Below are positions 7,810 to 15,339 of a stretch of 64,000 nt of DNA, in pieces (the stretch's first letter is position 1; each line of letters starts with the position of its first letter). The stretch covers positions 333,941 through 397,940 of the forward strand of contig NZ_FONG01000006.1 in the NCBI RefSeq assembly GCF_900112845.1. Direction: 5' to 3'. The translations under genes were made by a program, and so were the position numbers. The notes below the pieces were generated by a model, which had not been told where the DNA came from, did not search any database, and worked only from the letters and a program-made list of their open reading frames with translations. The stretch comes from Actinacidiphila alni. Lineage in GTDB: Bacteria; Actinomycetota; Actinomycetes; Streptomycetales; Streptomycetaceae.

Positions 7810-8550
7810 TCAGAGCCGGTCGCGCAGCGAGCGGTCGCGGATCATCAGGGCGGCGCGTTTGCCGGGCAGCCGAAGCTCGGCGGAGAGGCGGAATCCGCCG
7901 CTGAGGAAGGCGGCGACGGAAGGGGTGTTGCGCAGGTCGGGTTCCGCGACGACGCGGGGGCAGCCGGGGAGCTGGTCGAAAACGAGGTCGGAGACAACGC
8001 GCAGCAAGGCGGAGCCCAGGCCACGGGCGCGGTCGGCGACACCGCCGATGAGCAGGTGGACGCCCGTGTCGTGCGGCCGTGCGGGGTAGAAGCGGGCGAC
8101 CGGGTCGAGGTCGGCCCGGTAGATCTCCCAGTAGCTCATCGGGACGCCGTCGAGCACCCCGAGGCACGGCACACTGCGGCCGTCGCCTTCGGTCTGGCCG
8201 CGCAGATGGCGCTCGGTGACCCCCGCGTCGCCGTCCAGCTCCCAGAATTCGGCGACGGCCGGATCGTTCATCCAGCGGGCCAGCAGCGGCAGGTCGCGCT
8301 CGACGCGCACCGGGACGAGCCGGAAGGAGCCCGCCGGGGTCCGCACGGCGGGCCAGGAGGCGACGGCACCGAGCAGGCCGGGCGCGGCGGTGTCCGCCGG
8401 TTCGTCGGCCCCCGTCTCGGCCGGGCCGGGCTCCGTCGCGGCGAAGAGGGCCAGAACCTCGGGCGGAAGCTTCAGGTCGAGGGTGTCCTCGGTACTGGAG
8501 TCGGCGGGTGTCGCCGATGGCACGGGTGTGGCCGGTGTCGCGGGTGTCAC
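7810..8550 (-). CDS. GNAT-type siderophore acetyltransferase (IucB/RhbD-like)
   Basis: 246 residues; GTG start at 8550 after AGGAGCC. The first ~75 residues are a Thr/Ala/Pro-rich extension. The rest matches hydroxamate-siderophore N-acetyltransferases: a FRLVPVRVERDLPLLARWM opening, the AEFWEL element, and GVADRARGLGSALLRVV for CoA binding. It would acylate an amine or hydroxylamine on the siderophore building block. Last gene of a minus-strand set with the IucA/IucC synthetase (109 bp upstream) and the aminotransferase. From memory this corresponds to the three-gene orphan siderophore cluster SCO5799-SCO5801 of S. coelicolor. Confidence 0.85.
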   Translation of the reverse strand: MTPATPATPVPSATPADSSTEDTLDLKLPPEVLALFAATEPGPAETGADEPADTAAPGLLGAVASWPAVRTPAGSFRLVPVRVERDLPLLARWMNDPAVAEFWELDGDAGVTERHLRGQTEGDGRSVPCLGVLDGVPMSYWEIYRADLDPVARFYPARPHDTGVHLLIGGVADRARGLGSALLRVVSDLVFDQLPGCPRVVAEPDLRNTPSVAAFLSGGFRLSAELRLPGKRAALMIRDRSLRDRL

Positions 8551-8659
8551 GGAGGCTCCTTCCCCTGGGCGGGGGCCGGTGGACGGGGCCCGGCGGCGCC
8601 GCGCGGTACGGCGGCCGGACGGGGTCCGGCGCGTACGCGGGCGGGCCCGGGCGGCCCGC

Positions 8660-10636
8660 TCAGACGGTCAGCGGATTGGGCATGGTGATGTAGACCGACT
8701 GGGTGTCGACGGGGCCGGCGAGTTCGTCCATTCCGTGCAGCCTGGTCAGCAGATTGGCCTTGCCGCGCAGTTCGGGGGCGTCCAGCAGCCGCGCGGGCAG
8801 ATTGCTGCGGCCGCCCGCCGCCGCGGCCAGGAAGCGCCGGAAGGCGGCGAGCAGCACCTGTTCGTCGGCCAGCCGCTGCGAGCCGAAGGCCCCGATGAGG
8901 CCGAGCACATTGTTGATGCCGAGGTAGTAGGCGAAGCGTTCGTCCGCCACCTCGTCGGCGACGAAGGTGTCGCTCGCGGCCCCGATGCCCGGCAGTCGCC
9001 GTTCCAGCTCCGCGCGGCGCGACGCGCGGAAGTAGTACCCCTGGTTGTCGCGGTAGCGCCCGCCGTGGGGCCAGCCGTGGGCGTCGAGCAGGACGAGGGT
9101 GTTCTGCTGGTGCGCCTCCAGGGCGATGCCGGCCTCGCCGTCCAGCCACAGCACGGGCCGTACGACGGCGTCCAGATAGCGCAGGAACCATTCGGTGGCG
9201 ACCGCCGTCGCGGGCCGCCCGCTGCGCTCCGCCAGCCGGTTGACCAGGACGGCGAGCCGGGACCGCAGGGCGGGTGCGGGGACACCGGGCCAGGGGCGCG
9301 GCGAGGTCAGACCCGCCACGCAGTGCGCCTGGTCGCCGGGGCCGAACGGGCTGTGCCTGAGCACCACGTCGAGGCCCGCCACCGGTGTGCCGTCCGGCGT
9401 GTCCACGCCGGTCCAGGCCGGGTCGCGGACGATGTCGAAGCCCGGGTGGACCGCGTGCCACTGCGCGGCGAGGCCGCTGCGCAGCAGGCGGTGCACCTCG
9501 GTGCCGCGCTTCAGCTCCTTGCGGAGGTTGTCCCGGCGGGAGTTGGTGATGCGCAGGCCCAGCGAGAGCTTGAGCATGGCCGGTGCGTCGGGCCGGTAGA
9601 CCGTGCGGACGGACGAGGTGGGGTGCCACGGTTCGCCGAGCGGTCCCAGGTCGCGCAACAGCCCGGCGTCGAACAGCTCCCGTACGGCCGGCCGGTGCGC
9701 CAGGTCGCGGGCCTGCCAGGGGTGCACCGGGAGCGGCACCGTGCCGGCGGGGAGGTCGAGTTCCGGTCCGGCCATCGCCGCCAGCAGGTCGGCGGCGGGG
9801 ATGGGCCGGCCGCGGTCGGTCCACGCCGAGTCGGTGGCCAGCACCGCGGTGTCCACCGCGAGCCAGTGCAGCACGCAGGAGCCGCGGGTCTCGGGCGAGT
9901 ACGCGGCGCTCTCACCGTCGCCGAGCCCTTCGCGGCTCTTGGGGGCGGGATGCGCCGGATGGCCGAGGATCAGGGCCTGTTCCGAGTCGAGGAAGGGCAG
10001 TTCGGGTTCCGGCCTGCCGGGCCGTACGCGGCGCTCCGTGACGAAGACGGCGGTGCGCCGTACCGAATCGGCCACCCTGGCCACCAGGTCGTCGCCGTCG
10101 GCCGCCGGGCCGCCGCCCTCGCGGGCCAGCAGCGCGGCCAGCGCGACGGCGGTCAGCGGGGCGCCGGCGGCCGTGGTGAGGCGGACGGGGCCGAAGCGGT
10201 GGTGGCCGGTGGCCGACCAGTGCAGGACGCGGGTGTGCGCCTCGGTGCCGCTGGCGGGCAGCGGGATCCGCAGGTGGCCGTCGGCGGGTTCCGGAAGGCC
10301 CGCCTCGCGGACCCAGCAGCGCAGCAGGTTCTCGGCGCCCGCGGCGTCGGCGACGCGGTACGGGTCGGGGTCTTCCAGCGGGTCCTGGGGCTGGTCCCGG
10401 CTCTGGTCCCGGTCCTGGAGCTGGTCCTGGAGCTGGGGCTGGGGCTGGTGCTGGGGCTGGTCCCCGCCCAGGCCGTCGGCCGCGCTCGGGCGCCGGTCGG
10501 CGCCGGCCGTACGGGGCCGCTGGGCGGGTACGGCGCCTGCCGGGGGCGGCGCGGACACGGCGGGTGGCACGGCCGGGGCGAACGGCGCGGCGGCGTCCCG
10601 CGGTGTCACGGCGCCGGGATCGAGGTGTGCGGTCAT
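8660..10636 (-). CDS. IucA/IucC-family NRPS-independent siderophore synthetase
   Basis: 658 residues with the IucA/IucC core followed by a FhuF-like C-terminal region. Typical motifs are VPLPVHPWQ, the ATP-site stretch KLSLGLRITNSRRDN and IALEAHQQNTLVLLD. These enzymes adenylate a carboxylate such as citrate and couple it to an amine or hydroxamate. The first ~95 residues are not family core: they are Pro/Ala-rich and then strongly Gln/Asp-rich (QPQHQPQPQLQDQLQDRDQ), encoded by a repetitive ctggtcc/ctgggg tract near 10380-10470. The true start could lie after this tract. Sits between the acetyltransferase and aminotransferase genes; substrate not predictable from this sequence alone. Confidence 0.9.
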   Translation of the reverse strand: MTAHLDPGAVTPRDAAAPFAPAVPPAVSAPPPAGAVPAQRPRTAGADRRPSAADGLGGDQPQHQPQPQLQDQLQDRDQSRDQPQDPLEDPDPYRVADAAGAENLLRCWVREAGLPEPADGHLRIPLPASGTEAHTRVLHWSATGHHRFGPVRLTTAAGAPLTAVALAALLAREGGGPAADGDDLVARVADSVRRTAVFVTERRVRPGRPEPELPFLDSEQALILGHPAHPAPKSREGLGDGESAAYSPETRGSCVLHWLAVDTAVLATDSAWTDRGRPIPAADLLAAMAGPELDLPAGTVPLPVHPWQARDLAHRPAVRELFDAGLLRDLGPLGEPWHPTSSVRTVYRPDAPAMLKLSLGLRITNSRRDNLRKELKRGTEVHRLLRSGLAAQWHAVHPGFDIVRDPAWTGVDTPDGTPVAGLDVVLRHSPFGPGDQAHCVAGLTSPRPWPGVPAPALRSRLAVLVNRLAERSGRPATAVATEWFLRYLDAVVRPVLWLDGEAGIALEAHQQNTLVLLDAHGWPHGGRYRDNQGYYFRASRRAELERRLPGIGAASDTFVADEVADERFAYYLGINNVLGLIGAFGSQRLADEQVLLAAFRRFLAAAAGGRSNLPARLLDAPELRGKANLLTRLHGMDELAGPVDTQSVYITMPNPLTV

Positions 10637-10727
10637 GCCGGGGCTCCACTCGTCGGGTCCGCGCCATGGCGCGGCCTCTCGCGGTCGTTCGCCGGGTCGT
10701 ACGGCGCCGTGCCGACGTCCGCCGGTG

Positions 10728-12134
10728 TCATGCGGCGCCGCCTCGTACGGCGGTGCTCGCGGTCGCGACGGCGGCGGCGAGCCGGTCGAGGACGGCCTCC
10801 GCCTGTTCGTCGGTGATGGTCAGCGGCGGCAGCAGCCGGACCACCGCGCCGTGCCGGCCGCCGAGTTCGACGATCAGGCCGCGGCGCAGGGCCTCCTGCT
10901 GGACGCGGGCGGCGAGTTGCGGCGCGGCCGGGAGCGCGCCGTAGTCGTCGGGGTCGGCCTCGGTGTCGACGAGTTCGACGCCGATCATCAGTCCGCGTCC
11001 GCGGACGTCGCCGATGCAGGGGTGGTGCGCGGCCAGGCCGCGCAGGCGGCTGAGCATGCGCGCGCCGACGGCCTCCGCGCGCTCGTGGAGGGCGTTCTCG
11101 CGGACGTAGCGGAGGGTCGCGGTCCCCGCGGCCATGGCGAGCTGATTGCCGCGGAAGGTGCCCGCGTGGGCGCCCGGCCGCCAGACGTCCAACTCGTCGC
11201 GGTAGACGATCACGGCCAGCGGCAGGCTGCCGCCGATGGCCTTGGACAGCACCATGACGTCCGGCACGATGCCGCTGCGTTCCACGGCCCAGAAGGTGCC
11301 GGTGCGTCCGACACCGGTCTGCACCTCGTCGACCACCAGGGGAATGCCCCGGGCGGCGGTGATCTCGCGCATCTTGCGCAGCCAGTCGTCGGGCGCCGGG
11401 ATGACGCCACCCTCGCCCTGGACGGCCTCCAGGAGCATCGCGGCGGGCGGCTGCACCCCGCCCTTGGGGTCGTCCAGCAGGTGCGCGGTCCAGCGGGCGG
11501 ACAGCTCGGCGCCGCGGTCGCCGCCGACGCCGAACGGACACCGGTAGTCGTACGGGTACGGCAGCCGCGTGACGCGGGCGTCCGGCTCGCCGACGGTTCC
11601 GCGTACGGCGGTGTCACCCGTCGCGGCGAGCGCGGCGGCGGTCATGCCGTGGTAGGCGCCGGAAAAGGCGAGCAGCCCGCCGCGCCCGGTGGCCGTACGG
11701 GCCAGCTTGATCGCGGCCTCGACCGCGTCGGTGCCCGCGGGACCGCAGAACTGGATCCGGCCGTGCTCGGCGAGCTCCGGCGGCAGGGTCTCGAACAGGG
11801 CGGTGGTGAAGGCGTCCTTGACCGGTGTGGCCAGGTCGAGGACGTGCAGCGGGGCGCCGGAGTCCAGGACGCCCCTGATGGCTTCCAGGACAACGGGATG
11901 ATTGTGGCCGAGGGCGAGGGTGCCCGCGCCCGACAGGCAGTCCAGGTAGCGGCGGCCGTCGGCGGCCTCCACGGTCATGCCCCGCGCGCGGACCGGCACC
12001 ACGGGCAGCGACCGCGCATAGGTGCGCGCCGCCGACTCGCGCTGCGCCTGCCTGCGGAGAATCGCCTCCCCCGCCGTGATGTCCGCGGCCGATTCCGCCA
12101 GTTGTCGCTCCGGCGCGCTCGAAATGGCGGCCAC
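10728..12134 (-). CDS. Diaminobutyrate--2-oxoglutarate-type class III aminotransferase
   Basis: 468 residues from the GTG at 12134, which has GGAGGAG seven bases upstream. Class III PLP enzyme: LSGAGTLALGHNHP, FCGPAGTDAVEAAIKLART, FSGAYHGMT, VVDEVQTGVGRTG, and the PLP lysine in VMVLSKAIGGSLPLA. Closest in style to Dat/EctB enzymes that make L-2,4-diaminobutyrate from aspartate semialdehyde. As first gene of the siderophore set it probably supplies the diamine. The decarboxylase that usually accompanies Dat in such pathways is not present nearby. No iron-box-like sequence (TTAGG...CCTAA) is visible upstream. Confidence 0.87.
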   Translation of the reverse strand: MAAISSAPERQLAESAADITAGEAILRRQAQRESAARTYARSLPVVPVRARGMTVEAADGRRYLDCLSGAGTLALGHNHPVVLEAIRGVLDSGAPLHVLDLATPVKDAFTTALFETLPPELAEHGRIQFCGPAGTDAVEAAIKLARTATGRGGLLAFSGAYHGMTAAALAATGDTAVRGTVGEPDARVTRLPYPYDYRCPFGVGGDRGAELSARWTAHLLDDPKGGVQPPAAMLLEAVQGEGGVIPAPDDWLRKMREITAARGIPLVVDEVQTGVGRTGTFWAVERSGIVPDVMVLSKAIGGSLPLAVIVYRDELDVWRPGAHAGTFRGNQLAMAAGTATLRYVRENALHERAEAVGARMLSRLRGLAAHHPCIGDVRGRGLMIGVELVDTEADPDDYGALPAAPQLAARVQQEALRRGLIVELGGRHGAVVRLLPPLTITDEQAEAVLDRLAAAVATASTAVRGGAA

Positions 12135-12342
12135 GTGCTCACTCCTCCGGTCGGCGTCAAGGCAGTCGTCCCCCGTCCGTACCAACGACCGGACCACAGC
12201 TCGATCACGGTCGGCACCGAGACTTTCCGGCCGGAACCGCGGAACAGCCCCGGCCGTCCCTCACACCGGCGGCATAGTGGGGGCCACCGCGCAGCGGGCG
12301 GCGACCGCCGCGCAGCCGAAGACATCTCAGGGGGAGCAGTCC

Positions 12343-13602
12343 ATGTCGTCCAAGCGGTCGTCCCGTCCGGCGCGCGGGAATTCGCGCGAGAGTTCGCGCG
12401 GTAACACCCGCGGGAATACGCGCGTGAAATCGCCCAGCCGGTCGTCCATACGCAGGCCCTTCGTCGCCGCGGCGACCGCGGCCGTTCTCCTCGCGGGCGG
12501 TGCCACCGCGTGCGGGTCGTCCGGCAGCTCCTCCGACGCCAAGCCGCACGCGTCGGCGACGGCGGGCAACGACCTCGGTCTTCCGACGTCCTTCCCGACC
12601 AGCCTCAACGACCTGAAGCAGTGGGAGAAGGCGTACAAGAAGGGCGGCTGGAAGAACTGGGACAAGGCGAAATGGCTGCGCAAGGCGGCGGATTTCGTCA
12701 ACCCGGTGATCGACGGCCTGTGGAGCGACGACCGCATGAAGGGCGCGGACCAGAGCGACAAGAAGGTGCCGACCGATGTGCCGGCCGATCAGGGCCAGAG
12801 CGACCCGGCACCCGACCCGGTGCAGGCGAGCCGGGTGACGGCGCCGTATCACAAGGCCGCACCTGGTGTCGGAAAACTCTTCTTCGACGGCCCCAAGGGG
12901 TCGATGGTGTGCTCGGCGACGGTGGTCGAGGATCCGGCGCATCCGGGCAAGTCGAATCTGGTGTGGACGGCGGGGCACTGCGTGCACGCGGGGAAGGCCG
13001 GCGGCTGGTACCGCAACATCGCCTTCGTGCCCGCCTACAACGACACGGGCAGGAGCGCCGACGAACTGCAGGGCGCGTCGCGTGACGTCCTGGCGCCGTA
13101 CGGCGTCTTCTGGGCCGACTGGGCCAGCACCTCGGACGAGTGGATCAGCACCGGCGCCGAGTCCGGCGGCAGCGGTTCGCCGTACGACTTCGCCGTGCTG
13201 CATGTGAAGCCGGAGGACGGTGCGGGGTCCAAGTCGCTGGAGGAGACGGTGGGTTCGGCGATGCCCGTCTGGTTCGACGCGCCGTCCGCGACGAAGATCG
13301 ACGCCATGGGCGCCTGGGGCTACCCCGCGGCGGCGCCCTTCAACGGCCAGCAGATGTACGACTGCGTGGGCAGGCCGGGGCGGCTGTCGCTGGACGCCGA
13401 CGCGCCCACCGAGTACCGGATCGGCTGCACGATGACGGGCGGTTCCTCGGGCGGTGGCTGGTTCGCCCAGCGCCCCGACGGTACGACGGCGCTGGTCAGC
13501 AATACGTCGATCGGTCCGGTGACCAACACCTGGCTGGCGGGGCCGCATCTGGGCACGGAGGCGAAGAAGGTCTTCGACGGGGTGAGCGAGAAGTTCAGCT
13601 GA
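12343..13602 (+). CDS. Secreted trypsin-like serine protease, probable lipoprotein
   Basis: 419 residues; ATG at 12343 after AGGGGGAG. A basic N-terminus with repeated SRGN-type units precedes a hydrophobic signal segment ending in GGATAC, a possible lipobox with the Cys about residue 63. A Ser/Asp-rich linker follows. The S1-type triad is visible: His in WTAGHC, Asp in YDFAVLHV and Ser in TGGSSGGGW. Likely exported and anchored at the outer face of the membrane. Divergent from the siderophore operon (208-bp gap), convergent with hflX. Substrate unknown. Confidence 0.85.
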   Translation: MSSKRSSRPARGNSRESSRGNTRGNTRVKSPSRSSIRRPFVAAATAAVLLAGGATACGSSGSSSDAKPHASATAGNDLGLPTSFPTSLNDLKQWEKAYKKGGWKNWDKAKWLRKAADFVNPVIDGLWSDDRMKGADQSDKKVPTDVPADQGQSDPAPDPVQASRVTAPYHKAAPGVGKLFFDGPKGSMVCSATVVEDPAHPGKSNLVWTAGHCVHAGKAGGWYRNIAFVPAYNDTGRSADELQGASRDVLAPYGVFWADWASTSDEWISTGAESGGSGSPYDFAVLHVKPEDGAGSKSLEETVGSAMPVWFDAPSATKIDAMGAWGYPAAAPFNGQQMYDCVGRPGRLSLDADAPTEYRIGCTMTGGSSGGGWFAQRPDGTTALVSNTSIGPVTNTWLAGPHLGTEAKKVFDGVSEKFS

Positions 13603-13628
13603 CGGCCGCTCATGGTCGCCGGCGCATG

Positions 13629-13663
13629 AGTAAGGGGCCGCCTCCTGGAGGCGGCCCCTTACT
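13629..13663. terminator. Bidirectional terminator between the protease gene and hflX
   Basis: Perfect 15-bp stem (AGTAAGGGGCCGCCT / AGGCGGCCCCTTACT) with a 5-nt loop, lying in the 83-bp gap between two convergent genes. On the plus strand it is followed by a T-rich stretch (gtttatc). Confidence 0.9.
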
Positions 13664-13685
13664 GTTTATCGGGCTGTTTACCGGC

Positions 13686-15179
13686 TCAGTGCCTGACGAG
13701 GGTGAACGGGGCCAATTCCGCGGCCAGTTCCTCGTGCACCCGTACCTTGAGCAGCGTGCCGTCGCCGGTGTGCTCCTCGGAGAGCACCTCGCCCGAGGCG
13801 TGCACCCGCGAGACGAGACCGCCGTGCGTGTACGGCACGAGCGCCTCGACCTCGACGTCGGGCCGCGGGAGTTCCTCGTCGATGATCTCCAGCAGCTCGT
13901 CGATGCCCATGCCGCTGCGGGCCGACACCGCGATGGCGTGCTTCTCGTTGCGCAGCAGCCGCTGGAGGACCAGCGGATCGGCGGCGTCCGCCTTGTTCAC
14001 CACCACGATCTCGGGCACGTCGAGCGCGCCGACGTCGCGGAACACCTCGCGGACCGCCGCGAGCTGCTCCTCCGGCACCGGGTGCGACCCGTCGACCACG
14101 TGCAGGATCAGGTCGGCGTCCGCGACCTCCTCCATCGTGGAACGGAACGCCTCGACCAGGTGGTGCGGCAGATGCCGCACGAACCCGACGGTGTCGGCCA
14201 GCGTGTAGAGCCGCCCGCTGGGCGTCTCGGCCCGCCGTACGGTCGGGTCCAGGGTGGCGAACAGCGCGTTCTCCACCAGGACGCCCGCGCCGGTAAGGCG
14301 GTTGAGCAGCGAGGACTTGCCCGCGTTGGTGTATCCGGCGATGGCCACCGACGGCACCTTGTGGCGCTTGCGTTCCTGGCGCTTGAGGTCGCGGCTGGTC
14401 TTCATCTCCGCGATCTCCCGGCGCATCTTGGCCATCTTCTCGCGGATGCGCCGCCGGTCGGTCTCGATCTTGGTCTCACCGGGACCGCGGGTGGCCATGC
14501 CGCCGCCCGAGGAGCCGGAGCCACCGCCACCCATCTGCCGGGACAGCGACTGGCCCCAGCCGCGCAGCCTCGGCAGCATGTACTGCATCTGTGCCAGCGA
14601 GACCTGCGCCTTACCCTCCCGGGACTTGGCGTGCTGCGCGAAGATGTCGAGGATCAGGGCGGTCCTGTCGACCACCTTGACCTTGACGACGTCCTCCAGG
14701 TGGATGAGCTGGCCAGGGCTCAGCTCACCGTCGCAGACGACGGTGTCGGCGCCGGTCTCCACGACGATGTCGCGCAGCTCCATGGCCTTGCCGGAACCGA
14801 TGTACGTGGCCGGGTCCGGCTTGTCGCGGCGCTGGACGACGCCGTCGAGGACGACGGCACCGGCGGTCTCGGCGAGTGCCGCCAGCTCGGCCAGCGAATT
14901 CTCGGCGTCGTCGACGGTCCCGGTGGTCCACACGCCCACGAGCACCACACGCTCCAGGCGGAGCTGCCGGTACTCGACCTCGGTGACGTCCTCCAGCTCG
15001 GTGGAGAGTCCCGCGACCCGGCGGAGCGACGCACGGTCGGAGCGGTCGAACTGGTCGCCGTCCCGGTCCTCGTCGATCTCATGACTCCAGGCCACGTCCT
15101 CTTCCATCAGGGCGTCGGCCCGAAGGCTCTCGGGGAGGCGCTGGCGGTTGTTCGAAGAGGAAGAAGAGGTGGAGGTCAT
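13686..15179 (-). CDS. hflX: Ribosome-associated GTPase HflX
   Basis: 497 residues from the ATG at 15179 (AAGGATCC upstream). Acidic, Ser-rich start, then the HflX N-terminal subdomain with the conserved YIGSGKA, glycine-rich linker (MGGGGSGSSGGG) and coiled-coil, and the G domain with GYTNAGKSS (Walker A), DTVGFVRHLP and NKAD. HflX binds 50S/70S ribosomes and splits stalled or heat-damaged ribosomes. It is upstream of a terminator and downstream of rshA on the same strand with a 160-bp gap, so it may have its own promoter. Confidence 0.96.
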   Translation of the reverse strand: MTSTSSSSSNNRQRLPESLRADALMEEDVAWSHEIDEDRDGDQFDRSDRASLRRVAGLSTELEDVTEVEYRQLRLERVVLVGVWTTGTVDDAENSLAELAALAETAGAVVLDGVVQRRDKPDPATYIGSGKAMELRDIVVETGADTVVCDGELSPGQLIHLEDVVKVKVVDRTALILDIFAQHAKSREGKAQVSLAQMQYMLPRLRGWGQSLSRQMGGGGSGSSGGGMATRGPGETKIETDRRRIREKMAKMRREIAEMKTSRDLKRQERKRHKVPSVAIAGYTNAGKSSLLNRLTGAGVLVENALFATLDPTVRRAETPSGRLYTLADTVGFVRHLPHHLVEAFRSTMEEVADADLILHVVDGSHPVPEEQLAAVREVFRDVGALDVPEIVVVNKADAADPLVLQRLLRNEKHAIAVSARSGMGIDELLEIIDEELPRPDVEVEALVPYTHGGLVSRVHASGEVLSEEHTGDGTLLKVRVHEELAAELAPFTLVRH

Positions 15180-15339
15180 TGGATCCTTAGGTCGTACGGT
15201 CAACGGCTCGGCGGTGTTTCCGCCGCTACTACGATGGTCGCACGCCGGACACCGGTGGTCACGCGGGTTTCGCCGCGGGTGTCCCGCGCGGGCCCGCCGC
15301 CCGGACCGGACACGCCGCCGGACAGCCGTTTCCCGCGGG

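Noticed and set aside
12135..12342. Iron box (DmdR/IdeR type) upstream of the siderophore operon
   Set aside because: No TTAGG/CCTAA-type inverted repeat could be found in the intergenic region.
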